64,000 nt of DNA from Acidianus brierleyi (GTDB taxonomy: Archaea > Thermoproteota > Thermoprotei_A > Sulfolobales > Sulfolobaceae): positions 1,612,001-1,676,000 of the forward strand of contig NZ_CP029289.2 in the NCBI RefSeq assembly GCF_003201835.2. Direction: 5' to 3'. Both the position numbers and the translations under genes were made by a program. Below, in pieces: positions 55,290-63,929 of the stretch. The notes beneath the pieces were generated by a model that ran no database searches, was not told the origin of the DNA, and saw only the letters and a list, made by a program, of their open reading frames with translations. The first letter of the stretch is position 1, and every line of letters begins with the position of its first letter.

Positions 55290-56619
55290 CGCCTCCCACC
55301 TTTATCTTGACTTTAATATATGGGCCTCCAGTTCCTACTGGAACACTTTGTCCTCCTTTACCGCAAAATCCAGGCCATACATCAAATTCCTTAGATACAG
55401 CAGATATTCTATTTAACGTTTCTAGTGTATATCCTGATATGCCAACATTTCGTAGAGGATACTTTATCTCCCCGTTTTCTATTTTATATCCTTCTTGTAT
55501 TCCAAACTGGAATGTTCCATCTGGACTGGTTTGCCCACCTAACGGAGAAGAAAGCAAGTATCCGTCTTTTGTATCCTCTATCATTTCATTCAAGTTCCAT
55601 TCACCAGAAAGCATGTAAGTGTTTCTCATTCTGATTATTACTGGACTTCTAAAATCTTCTGCTCTTGCGTTTCCAGAAGGTTTTTCTCCTAGATATGCGG
55701 AATAGTATCTATCTACTAAAAATTCTGATACCACTCCTTTATCTATTATCTTGACTTCTCTTCCTTCGACTCCCTCATCATCATACGGAGTTAAACCTAT
55801 AGCCATATCAAAACTTAAATTAGGAGAGTCCACAACACTAACATAATCTGGAGCTATCTTCTTTCCTCTTAAAGGTTCTAAAATTCCATTTATTGCAATA
55901 TCCGCCTCAGCTAAATGGCCTAAAGCCTCATGTGAGAACACTCCCACAACGTCTGGAGCTAAAATAGTATCAAATTCTCCAGCTTTAGTAGCAACGCCTT
56001 TGAGTTGATTGTTTATCCGTTTTTTTAACGTAGATATCATTTCATTTACGTCAAAGACCTCTAATGGATATCCTAAATAGGTTGATTTTCCATCGAATGC
56101 GGCAGCAACTATATCCCCTTCTCTTGCAACTGTACTTATATAAAGACCAGATAAAGCATATTGAAGTGTTATATCTCTATCCTCAGTACTATGATACTCC
56201 TTATAAAAATCGTTTTGATAGTACCTTATATTAACAGATTTAATTCTTTCATCTTTAAGTAGTTCGTTCTTTATTAATTTCAAGTCATTGGCTATCTCAT
56301 CTGGAGATTTGACAATCATTTTTTTAGGTTTTATATGTACAATATCATGTTTAGGAGGTAGATAAACTATATTAACATTTGCGTTTCCATAAGAGCTTTT
56401 AATAGCATTCTCTAGCTCATTATCTTTTGATTTTACAAAACTTGAATATCCCCAATTTCCCTCATAAAGAGTTCTTAGAGAATATCCTTCATCTATACCA
56501 TTAACAGATACGTATTGACGATCTTCTGTTACTACTATACTGATTTCTTTAGTCTTGTAATAACGTAAATCAGCAAACGATGCGCCCATGTCCTCAGCCT
56601 TTGCTATAAGATCATGCAT
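55282..56619 (-). CDS. tldD: TldD metalloprotease subunit
   Basis: The 445-residue catalytic subunit has the zinc motif HEALGH at residues 230-235 in VFSHEALGHLAEAD and the C-terminal GFCGKGGQSVPVGTGGP substrate-channel segment. With TldE it forms a zinc-dependent protease chamber that takes extended peptides. Biological substrates in archaea are unknown. It is divergent from nikR with a 29-base gap, which must hold overlapping promoters. Confidence 0.93.
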   Translation of the reverse strand: MHDLIAKAEDMGASFADLRYYKTKEISIVVTEDRQYVSVNGIDEGYSLRTLYEGNWGYSSFVKSKDNELENAIKSSYGNANVNIVYLPPKHDIVHIKPKKMIVKSPDEIANDLKLIKNELLKDERIKSVNIRYYQNDFYKEYHSTEDRDITLQYALSGLYISTVAREGDIVAAAFDGKSTYLGYPLEVFDVNEMISTLKKRINNQLKGVATKAGEFDTILAPDVVGVFSHEALGHLAEADIAINGILEPLRGKKIAPDYVSVVDSPNLSFDMAIGLTPYDDEGVEGREVKIIDKGVVSEFLVDRYYSAYLGEKPSGNARAEDFRSPVIIRMRNTYMLSGEWNLNEMIEDTKDGYLLSSPLGGQTSPDGTFQFGIQEGYKIENGEIKYPLRNVGISGYTLETLNRISAVSKEFDVWPGFCGKGGQSVPVGTGGPYIKVKIKVGGVA

Positions 56620-56648
56620 TTTAAAAATATCACCTCTATATACTACTT

Positions 56649-57044
56649 ATGAATGTAGAAAAGATTAGTGTATCATTACCCAAAGATCTCGTACAAGAAC
56701 TTGAAAACTTTATGAAGAGCAATTTAGCAAGCGATAGATCAAAAATATTTCAAATAGCATTAAGAAATTATTTAGATGAAAATGAACAAGACACAAAAAT
56801 TGTATATGGAATTATAAATGTAGTCTACGATGAAAGGATGGCTACAGAAGATTTTCTTACTTTACAACATGAAAATTTGGACAAAATAATATCGACTTTG
56901 CATATTCATATTAATGAAAGAGACTGTATGGAAGCAATAGCAGTAAGAGGGACTAAGAGTGATCTAGTAACCTTAAATTCTAGGCTTTCACAATTACGTG
57001 GAATTAAAAAATCTAGACTCTTAATATCTTATGAAGAAAGATGA
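56649..57044 (+). CDS. nikR: NikR-like nickel-responsive regulator
   Basis: The 131-residue protein has an N-terminal ribbon-helix-helix (EKISVSLPKDLVQELENFM, about 4-40) and a C-terminal ACT-like domain. The nickel ligands of Escherichia coli NikR (His76, His87, His89, Cys95) align with His74, His85, His87 and Cys93 with the same spacing, so high-affinity nickel binding is likely. It should repress nickel uptake genes. It is divergent from tldD and overlaps the next gene by 4 bases (ATGA). Confidence 0.92.
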   Translation: MNVEKISVSLPKDLVQELENFMKSNLASDRSKIFQIALRNYLDENEQDTKIVYGIINVVYDERMATEDFLTLQHENLDKIISTLHIHINERDCMEAIAVRGTKSDLVTLNSRLSQLRGIKKSRLLISYEER

Positions 57045-57703
57045 ATATCAGCGTAGATAATAGCTGCAAATTAATGGGAATTTTCATAGCATATACAGAA
57101 GTTTTAGGGATATCCAATGGTAAAAACAATTTAGAAAAGGAAATATTAGAGATTGAGAAAAAATATTCCTCACAGAACCCCGAAGAATTAAAAGACAATC
57201 CTATTGTTAGAGCCTATAGGGATTTTTACTGGAAGATAGGAGTAGATCCCACAAAGACTAGACCCAGTGGAGAAGCTCTACGTAGAAGAATAAATAGAAA
57301 CGGAAAACTCCCTAGAGTTAATGATATAGTAGATTCAGGAAACATAGCTAGTGCAGACACATTGGTACCTATTGGAATATATGATATGTCAAAAATAAGA
57401 GGAGACCCATCTTTGATTATTTCGTCTGGTAATGAGATTTTTTATGGAATAGGCAAAAAGGACCCAGAAAAGGTAAACAAAGGCATACCTATTTTGATTG
57501 ATGAAGAAGGTAAGGTAATGCATATATATCCTCATAGAGACTCCATATTAACCAGTGTAGATCTTAATACTAGAAATGTACTTATAGTAGGTGCAGGCGT
57601 ACTTAATGTAGATAAGGAGTTAGTTATTCGAGCAGTAAATATTACATGTAACCTTTTATCTAAGTTAGGAGGTAAAATAGTTCACGAGGTAATAATAGCT
57701 TGA
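57041..57703 (+). CDS. B3/B4 tRNA-binding-domain protein
   Basis: The 220-residue protein is a stand-alone B3/B4 domain, as in the editing region of phenylalanyl-tRNA synthetase beta. It has NPIVRAYRDFYWKIGVDPTKTRPSGEAL in its first half and YPHRDSILTSVDLNTRNVLIV in the second. Such proteins may hydrolyse mischarged tRNA, but this is not shown for archaea. It shares coupling with nikR and hom. Confidence 0.87.
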   Translation: MNISVDNSCKLMGIFIAYTEVLGISNGKNNLEKEILEIEKKYSSQNPEELKDNPIVRAYRDFYWKIGVDPTKTRPSGEALRRRINRNGKLPRVNDIVDSGNIASADTLVPIGIYDMSKIRGDPSLIISSGNEIFYGIGKKDPEKVNKGIPILIDEEGKVMHIYPHRDSILTSVDLNTRNVLIVGAGVLNVDKELVIRAVNITCNLLSKLGGKIVHEVIIA

Positions 57704-58626
57704 AACTAATGCTAGTTGGCTATGGTAATGTTGGAAAAGCATTTAGAAGTTTAATTCATGAAAGGAAAATAAATGTCGAAATAGGAGGTATTGTAACCAG
57801 TAAAGGAGCTATGTTTAAAGATTCAGAAAAATTTGAAGTAGAAAAGAAGATTATGGCAATAGACGCATTAGAAGAAATAAAACCAGATATCGTAGTAGAT
57901 ATGAGCGTAGCTAACTACAAAGATGGTGAGCCTTCATATTCTTTATATATATCTGCGTTAAGGCAAGGAATACATGTTATTACTACAAATAAGTCTCCAT
58001 TAGCTCTCAGATTCAAGGAAATTATGGAGACTGCAAAAATGCACAATGCCAAAATAGGCTTTCAAGCTACTGTAATGAGTGGAACTCCTTCAATAAATCT
58101 ATATAAAATTTTGCCTTGTATGAAAATAATAAAGATAAGAGGAATTTTGAATGGAACAACTAATTATATTTTAACTAGAATGTCTGAAGGTTCAAGCTAT
58201 AACGAGGCTCTAAAAGAAGCTCAAGAAAAAGGTTATGCTGAGGCTAATCCAGAGTTAGATATTAACGGTTTTGATTCGGCTGCTAAACTAGCTATATTAA
58301 CTAACGTTTATTTCCAAAAGAATATATCAATAAACGAAGTAAAATTTGAAGGAATAAAGAATATAAATCGTAATACAATAGATGATGCAAAAAAGACTAA
58401 CTCTAAGATTAAGTTAATAGCATATGCAGACTCTAAAGAAAACTATGTATCACCTATTGCTATAGATCAGAAGGACGAGTTATTTAACGTTGATTATGTC
58501 AATAATGCATTGCAAATAGAATCAGATATAGAAAAAATTACTATTATTGGACCAGGTGCTGGTCCAATAAATGCTGCCTATGGTGCGCTTTCAGATCTTA
58601 TTTTATTAATAAAAGGCGTATTATAA
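57700..58626 (+). CDS. hom: Homoserine dehydrogenase
   Basis: The 308-residue enzyme reduces aspartate semialdehyde to homoserine for threonine and methionine synthesis. It has the NAD(P) motif GYGNVGK (residues 8-14), TTNKSPLAL with the catalytic Lys region, GILNGTTNYILTRM, and GYAEANPELDINGFDSAAKLAIL with its catalytic Lys/Asp. No ACT domain is present, so feedback control is not expected from this polypeptide. It resembles the Sulfolobus tokodaii enzyme in length. Confidence 0.93.
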   Translation: MKLMLVGYGNVGKAFRSLIHERKINVEIGGIVTSKGAMFKDSEKFEVEKKIMAIDALEEIKPDIVVDMSVANYKDGEPSYSLYISALRQGIHVITTNKSPLALRFKEIMETAKMHNAKIGFQATVMSGTPSINLYKILPCMKIIKIRGILNGTTNYILTRMSEGSSYNEALKEAQEKGYAEANPELDINGFDSAAKLAILTNVYFQKNISINEVKFEGIKNINRNTIDDAKKTNSKIKLIAYADSKENYVSPIAIDQKDELFNVDYVNNALQIESDIEKITIIGPGAGPINAAYGALSDLILLIKGVL

Positions 58627-58669
58627 ACAAGCTTTTATTTTTATACTCTAAAATTTACACTAGATTAAG

Positions 58670-59536
58670 ATGGCCTTAAGTATACCAAGTAAATTGATAT
58701 ATTACACTAAATTAAGTAAACCTAGAATTATATGGTTATTGGATTTAGCCGCTTTAGGTGGGGCATTTCTTGCATCTAAAATAATCCTTGTAAATTTATT
58801 AGCAGTACTAATAGGAGGCACGCTGGCTTCTGGAGGTTCTATGATAATAAATGAAGGAATAGAAATCAATAAAGACAAAGTAATGAAAAGGACATCACAT
58901 AGGCCTACTGTAATGGGGTATGTAAGTAAAAAAGAAGCTATTGTAGTCGGTACATTTCTCTTAATATTGGGGACTTTAATTGGATTAATTGCGAATCCAT
59001 TATCTTCAATGTTTATACTTCTAGGCGGATTAATTTATGTCCTAGTATATACAATATGGTTAAAGCCTAGATCTCCTTTAAATATTGTAATTGGCGGATT
59101 TGCAGGAAGTGCTGCCGCATGGGCAGGTTTTGCTGCTATGACAGGAAAATTAGATTTAGCAGCCTTTTTATTAGGCTTTTTAATATTTATGTGGACTCCT
59201 GGACATTTCTGGTCATTAGCATTAAGGTTCAAAGAAGATTATGATAGGGCTGGAATACCAATGCTTCCAGTAATTATGCCAGAGAATTTCTCTGCTAGAA
59301 TGATAGCAATTTCGAACGCATTAATGATACCTTTTGCAATTTCACTATATCTTTTTGTTGGTATTCCTTATTTGATAGTTTCAGTAGCAATGTCGATATT
59401 ATTAATGTATTTTAGTATAAGATTATTGAAAAATCCTACAGGAGAAGAAGCCTGGACATCCTTCAAGGTTTCCGCGCCATATCTAGCGATTATTCTTCTA
59501 TCAATTATAATAATAAGGCTTATTACTTTTATTTAA
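58670..59536 (+). CDS. ctaB: Protohaem IX farnesyltransferase (haem O synthase)
   Basis: The 288-residue UbiA-family membrane enzyme adds a prenyl chain to haem B for haem O/A-type cofactors of terminal oxidases such as DoxB. It has about nine helices, NEGIEINKDKVMKRTSHRPTV (first Asp-rich loop), and the HFWSLALRFKEDYDRAGIPMLPV segment. The first loop uses Glu/Asp rather than the more common NxxD. It is followed closely by a convergent membrane protein gene. Confidence 0.92.
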   Translation: MALSIPSKLIYYTKLSKPRIIWLLDLAALGGAFLASKIILVNLLAVLIGGTLASGGSMIINEGIEINKDKVMKRTSHRPTVMGYVSKKEAIVVGTFLLILGTLIGLIANPLSSMFILLGGLIYVLVYTIWLKPRSPLNIVIGGFAGSAAAWAGFAAMTGKLDLAAFLLGFLIFMWTPGHFWSLALRFKEDYDRAGIPMLPVIMPENFSARMIAISNALMIPFAISLYLFVGIPYLIVSVAMSILLMYFSIRLLKNPTGEEAWTSFKVSAPYLAIILLSIIIIRLITFI

Positions 59537-59540
59537 AAAT

Positions 59541-60104
59541 TCAATATGATATAGAAACTTTCATATCGGCTACATTTTTATTCGTTAACTCTATTTCTAT
59601 TATTATATCTCCGCATCTTCTTCTAAGTATCATTTTATTTTCTGATAAGGAAACCTTTAGATTAGAGCACGAATTTAAAGATTTTAATTTATAATAATAG
59701 TAAGGATTTTTCATTTTTTTCAAAGCTTTGTTAAATATTTTCTCAAAAATTACATTAGGATCCGTGTTTTCTTCTAGATCAATTGGTACTTCAAGCTTTA
59801 TTTCAATATAATACTCATTAACATTGATCTGCATATTTTCGTATTTTCTAGAAATTAGATATGCAACTAAAAAGGGAGATATTGCAGCATATATTAGAAC
59901 TAAATAGAGATAATTACGAAAATATATAAAAGAAAGAATCGAAGAACTTAAAATAAACAATGGGAAACCCATAAATAAATATACTAGAGAATCCTCAAAA
60001 TCTCTAATTTTTCTCCCTAATAAATATCCAGTTATTGGTCCACCTACTAATGGAATTACTGAAGTCAAAGCTATTAGTATATTACTTCTTTCTAAGCTTT
60101 TCAT
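59541..60104 (-). CDS. Hypothetical membrane protein
   Basis: The 187-residue protein has an N-terminal pair or trio of hydrophobic helices (about residues 8-28, 36-60, 65-85) and a soluble C-terminal domain of about 100 residues rich in Lys and Asn. No family is recognised. It lies 4 bases from the ctaB stop in convergent orientation, and its start at 60104 is 66 bases from the divergent dehydratase gene. Confidence 0.65.
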   Translation of the reverse strand: MKSLERSNILIALTSVIPLVGGPITGYLLGRKIRDFEDSLVYLFMGFPLFILSSSILSFIYFRNYLYLVLIYAAISPFLVAYLISRKYENMQINVNEYYIEIKLEVPIDLEENTDPNVIFEKIFNKALKKMKNPYYYYKLKSLNSCSNLKVSLSENKMILRRRCGDIIIEIELTNKNVADMKVSISY

Positions 60105-60169
60105 AATAGAAATTACTACAAACTAGAATTAAAGCGTTATTTAAATATCTTTTCATAGAGATATTAGAC

Positions 60170-60943
60170 ATGGAAACTCTAGACGTTAAAAAAGAAAATG
60201 GAATAGGATGGATTTATTTAAATAGACCAGATAAATTAAACGCTATTAATTTAAAAATGATTAATGAAATCGACTCAATTCTAAAAGATTTTGAGACAGA
60301 TAATGAAATAAGAGTTGTTATTTTTACAGGAAAAGGAAAAGCTTTTTGCGCTGGAGCTGACATTTCTCAGTTTAAGGAACTTAATACAATGACTGCATGG
60401 AATTTTGCTAGGAAAGGCCGTGAATTAATGGATTATATAGAAAGGTTTATGAAACCAACAATAGCAATGATAAATGGTTACGCTTTAGGAGGAGGCTTAG
60501 AGCTAGCTATGGCATGTGATTTCAGAATAGCGTCTGAAGACTCTATGCTAGGCCTGCCAGAAATTAATTTAGGTATATATCCAGGATTCGGAGGAACACA
60601 AAGATTAGTAAGATTAGTAGGAAAACCTAAAGCTATGGAAATAATGATGACTGGAGATAGAATAAGAGCCGATGAAGGAGAAAGAATAGGTCTCATAAAC
60701 AAGGTTGTTACTAAGGAAAGCCTAGAGGAAGAAACACTAAAGTTTGCAGCTAAATTACTTGAGAAGTCTCCATTAATATTATCTATTTTAAAGAATATAA
60801 TACTTTATGGTAATGATTCTCCTATAGTTGATGGACTAAATATGGAGAGTCTAGGTTGGGGATATGTATTCTCTACAGAGGATGAAAAAGAAGGAGTTGA
60901 TGCGTTCTTAAATAAGAGAAAACCTAATTTTAAAGGAAAATAA
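60170..60943 (+). CDS. 3-Hydroxypropionyl-CoA dehydratase / enoyl-CoA hydratase
   Basis: The 257-residue crotonase-fold enzyme closely resembles the Metallosphaera sedula 3-hydroxypropionyl-CoA dehydratase (Msed_2001): matching KGKAFCAGADISQF, MINGYALGGGLELAMACD, LPEINLGIYPGFGGTQRLVR and KKRKPNF-type end (KRKPNFKGK). The oxyanion-hole and catalytic Glu in GLPEINLG are present. It would dehydrate 3-hydroxypropionyl-CoA to acryloyl-CoA in the 3-hydroxypropionate/4-hydroxybutyrate CO2-fixation cycle, and can also act on crotonyl-CoA. Confidence 0.92.
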   Translation: METLDVKKENGIGWIYLNRPDKLNAINLKMINEIDSILKDFETDNEIRVVIFTGKGKAFCAGADISQFKELNTMTAWNFARKGRELMDYIERFMKPTIAMINGYALGGGLELAMACDFRIASEDSMLGLPEINLGIYPGFGGTQRLVRLVGKPKAMEIMMTGDRIRADEGERIGLINKVVTKESLEEETLKFAAKLLEKSPLILSILKNIILYGNDSPIVDGLNMESLGWGYVFSTEDEKEGVDAFLNKRKPNFKGK

Positions 60944-60947
60944 TTTT

Positions 60948-62003
60948 TTAGATAAACACTGGTTCGAATCTATCATCAAAGGCGTGCTTAGATAACTTTC
61001 CTATTATAGGTAGTTTGTATCCACAATATTCACAATGCATATCTTGAGTTAAATGCCATTCAAGGATAGAAAATCCATATCTTCTTATAACCATTCTACC
61101 ACAATTTGGACAATATGTATTTTCGTAGGGATGTCCAGGTACATTTCCTATATAAGGAAACTTAAATCCCATTTCTTTAGCTATTTTATAATGGGCTTCT
61201 AAAGTAGACACTGGAGTATCAGGCAAATAACTTAGTTTATAGTCTGGATGAAATCTTAAAAAATGAATTGGAACATCTGGTCCAAGAATATCGTAAATTT
61301 TCCTTAATAATGCTTTAGCAGCTTCAAGACTATCTCCTATCTGTGGTATAATTAAGTCAGTTATTTCTACATGAATGCCTTTTTTATTTAGCTCCTTTAT
61401 AGTTTCTATTATAGGTTCTGGTCCATTAGCTCCAGTATACCTTTTCATAAATTTTTCTTCTCCATTGCCTTTGAAATCTACTGTAGCTGCATCTAGAAAT
61501 TCTTTGACATACTCAACAAGCTCTGGAGTCCAATAGCCATTAGTAACCATAGTATTAAACAATCCTTTCTTTCTCGCTATTACTCCTACGTCATGAGCGA
61601 ACTCCGCAAATATTGCTGGTTCATTATAAGTATATGTTATTCCTTCACTTTCATAGCTTAATGCCATTTCTACTATTTCTTCTGGTGAGAGTTCTGTACC
61701 TTCTGCTCGTCTTCTTTGACTTATATCATAGTTTTGACAATACATGCACATCCAATTACAACCAAATGTCGAAAATGAAAATACTCTAGAACCAGGATAA
61801 AAATGAACAAGAGGCTTCTTCTCTATCGGATCAACGTGCGCAGCAGCTACTTTACCATAAACGTCTAAATATAATTTACCGTTCCTAACGGACCTAACTC
61901 CGCAAAAACCTATTTGTCCTTCACCGATTAAACATCTTCTTGCACAAGCTAAGCATCTTATCTTATTCTGTTCTTTCTTATACAATACAGCTTCCTTACT
62001 CAT
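60948..62003 (-). CDS. amrS: AmmeMemoRadiSam-system radical SAM enzyme (AmrS)
   Basis: The 351-residue enzyme has the radical SAM motif Cys82-x3-Cys86-x2-Cys89 (CNWMCMYC). N-terminal Cys17, 20, 24 and 34 and a C-terminal pair of CxxC motifs (CPNCG, CEYCG) form further metal sites of this branch. AmrS-type enzymes co-occur with Memo and AMMECR1; the product is not known. The Memo partner is at 21145-21999 in this window, about 40 kb away. It is divergent from the DUF309 gene. Confidence 0.92.
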   Translation of the reverse strand: MSKEAVLYKKEQNKIRCLACARRCLIGEGQIGFCGVRSVRNGKLYLDVYGKVAAAHVDPIEKKPLVHFYPGSRVFSFSTFGCNWMCMYCQNYDISQRRRAEGTELSPEEIVEMALSYESEGITYTYNEPAIFAEFAHDVGVIARKKGLFNTMVTNGYWTPELVEYVKEFLDAATVDFKGNGEEKFMKRYTGANGPEPIIETIKELNKKGIHVEITDLIIPQIGDSLEAAKALLRKIYDILGPDVPIHFLRFHPDYKLSYLPDTPVSTLEAHYKIAKEMGFKFPYIGNVPGHPYENTYCPNCGRMVIRRYGFSILEWHLTQDMHCEYCGYKLPIIGKLSKHAFDDRFEPVFI

Positions 62004-62035
62004 TATATATAATCTTGTTTTCTGAAAATAAAAGC

Positions 62036-62470
62036 ATGCCTAAGAGGTATATTCTCTTTTATCCGTTAATAGATGTTAAAGATCTAAATGGAGTAAATGT
62101 TATTGACATAAGAAAATGCAAATTTACAGAAATAGACATTATTGATTCTCCAGATAAAGTCATAAAACTATTGGGGATTCCTTTATTTATTGTAGATACA
62201 GATAATATTCAGGGAGACTTTAAAAAACTTTTTTATGAATGTCGTTTTTGGGAGGCTCATGAAGTACTAGAGCGAGAATGGAAGAAATCTTCTGGAGAAT
62301 TAAAGAAATATCTACAAGCACTAATTCTAATTTGTGCCGCAATGATAAAATTTTTAAAAAATCAGATTGATATATCAGATAAATTATTACAAAACGCGTT
62401 ATCGCTTATATCCGAACTTCCTAAGGATCTCTTTCCTTTCTTTTATGTCGATATCGGACTCTACTCCTAA
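62036..62470 (+). CDS. DUF309-domain protein
   Basis: The product from ATG 62036 is 144 residues. A short N-terminal region of about 55 residues is followed by the DUF309 helical domain with FYECRFWEAHEVLEREWKK, whose HExLExxW motif is the signature. The function of DUF309 is unknown; a metal site of His and Glu is likely. A long upstream extension is possible but overlaps the AmrS 5' end. It overlaps the convergent kinase gene by 72 bases. Confidence 0.82.
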   Translation: MPKRYILFYPLIDVKDLNGVNVIDIRKCKFTEIDIIDSPDKVIKLLGIPLFIVDTDNIQGDFKKLFYECRFWEAHEVLEREWKKSSGELKKYLQALILICAAMIKFLKNQIDISDKLLQNALSLISELPKDLFPFFYVDIGLYS

Positions 62471-62887
62471 TGGAGTATATCCGTCTATCACGCCTATAAT
62501 TCCTCTTCCTTGATCAGTTTCTGCTACTAATACTTGTAAAGGATTTGAAGTAGCGGCAAATAATCTTACAATTTCGTCTACACTTTTTAATCTATTTAAA
62601 ATATTTATAGGATATCCATTCTTTATATACAAGATAAACGTATGTCCTGCAGCTATTTTTTTACAATTTTCTATTGCAACATTTATAAGTTCAGTATCGT
62701 TTCCATCCCATCTTATCAATCTTTTTCCACTAGCTTCAGAAAAAGCGAATCCAAATTTTAAACTAGGTGAAGACGATGCTAGAGTTTCATATAAGTCTTC
62801 TACAGTTTTTATAAAGTGTGACTGGCCTAAAATTACATTAGTACCTTCAGGTATCTCAACCCTTATGACATCTATTTTAACACTCAT
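62399..62887 (-). CDS. Adenosine-specific kinase (DUF355)
   Basis: The 162-residue protein matches the DUF355 family: IPEGTNVILGQSHFIKTVEDLYE, FGFAFSEASGKRLIR, GHTFILYIKNGYPINILN and a closing LVAETDQGRGIIGVIDG. A Pyrobaculum member was reported to phosphorylate adenosine to AMP. The fold is not like other nucleoside kinases. It is close to the surface protein gene upstream on the same strand (34 bases). Confidence 0.88.
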   Translation of the reverse strand: MSVKIDVIRVEIPEGTNVILGQSHFIKTVEDLYETLASSSPSLKFGFAFSEASGKRLIRWDGNDTELINVAIENCKKIAAGHTFILYIKNGYPINILNRLKSVDEIVRLFAATSNPLQVLVAETDQGRGIIGVIDGYTPLGVESDIDIKERKEILRKFGYKR

Positions 62888-62921
62888 ATAACGAATTAAA
62901 AAATTAGAAAATTAAATGTTT

Positions 62922-63308
62922 TTAGGAGCGTAAATATGCATAGCTTATAGATATCATTTTATCGTTATCCATGCTGACGTGAAGTGTATAATGATTTAGC
63001 TGCGTAACTTCCACACTATAATTACCGGGAGGTAAGTAGAATTCTGCAATTCCTTGAGAATTTGTAAAATTTTGATAAAAACTATTTTGGTTCTTTACCC
63101 AAACAGTCGCATCTTGTAATGGCGATTTTCCTCCAAATGGTCCATAGTTCATTATAACTTGAACCTTAAGGATATATTTTCCATCAACTTCTTGTGTTGA
63201 AAAAGTAGAAATGCTGTAAGATGTCTTGTAACTTGAAGCTAAGTATACTCCAGCGAAAGTTAAGATTAGTATGATTACTCCTAAAGCCAAAAGCACTGTT
63301 TTATTCAT
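62922..63308 (-). CDS. Membrane-anchored extracellular protein with carboxypeptidase-regulatory-like fold
   Basis: From ATG 63308 the product is 128 residues. It starts with a Lys-containing signal anchor (NKTVLLALGVIILILTFAGVYL, about residues 2-22 in part), then an outside domain with VWVKNQNSFYQNFTNSQGIAEFYLPPGNYSVEV, a beta-sandwich pattern. Potential N-glycosylation sites fit an exported protein. An in-frame ATG at 63332 exists but gives a less likely N-terminus. Function unknown, possibly adhesion or envelope. Confidence 0.7.
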   Translation of the reverse strand: MNKTVLLALGVIILILTFAGVYLASSYKTSYSISTFSTQEVDGKYILKVQVIMNYGPFGGKSPLQDATVWVKNQNSFYQNFTNSQGIAEFYLPPGNYSVEVTQLNHYTLHVSMDNDKMISISYAYLRS

Positions 63309-63363
63309 GGTCGATATCCAGTATAAAAACACTAATATTTAAATCGAATCAATATATGTAAGA

Positions 63364-63912
63364 GTGTTAGAGAAGATAATTGATGGATTAAAATATTCTA
63401 TAAAATATGACAAATCTATATTAAGGAGATATTTGATTTTGGGTGCGTTCGACGGTATTCTATTAGCTACTGGAGTTCTTATTTCCGCTGCTGCTAGCAA
63501 ATTAAGCATACAAGACACTAATCTAGCAGTTTTAAGTGGTATTATTGCAATTGCAATATCTTCTATGTGGAATTCTCTAGTAGTAGAAGCTAAGGAAAGA
63601 AAATTGGAATATGAACAGTTGGAAAGACAGATGATGAAACGACTTAAGGGAACTATTTATGACTATGGTATGAAATCAACCATAATTCTCTCTGTAATTT
63701 CTCATGGTTTTTCTCCATTTTTAGGTGTATTTGCTGTAATTGTTTACGATTATACCAGGGATATATTTTATGGAATTTTAATATCACTAATTATACTTTT
63801 TATTCTAGGTTTATCTTATGAAGGAGACTTAAAGGAAAAGCTTCAGTCTGGAGCAATAATTATAATTGCCGGAATAATAACTGTATTAATAACAATGCTA
63901 ATTAATCATTAA
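63364..63912 (+). CDS. VIT1/CCC1-like membrane transporter
   Basis: The 182-residue protein has about five hydrophobic helices. RRYLILGAFDGILLATGVLIS at its start is the VIT1/CCC1 first helix, whose Asp lies in the transport path. The helices match the family's short archaeal form (TIGR00267-like). These proteins move Fe(II) or Mn(II) across membranes using a proton gradient. The short form lacks the cytoplasmic zinc-binding domain. The start is a GTG at 63364 with no ribosome site. Confidence 0.78.
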   Translation: MLEKIIDGLKYSIKYDKSILRRYLILGAFDGILLATGVLISAAASKLSIQDTNLAVLSGIIAIAISSMWNSLVVEAKERKLEYEQLERQMMKRLKGTIYDYGMKSTIILSVISHGFSPFLGVFAVIVYDYTRDIFYGILISLIILFILGLSYEGDLKEKLQSGAIIIIAGIITVLITMLINH

Positions 63913-63929
63913 ATTTAAGTATTTTAATA

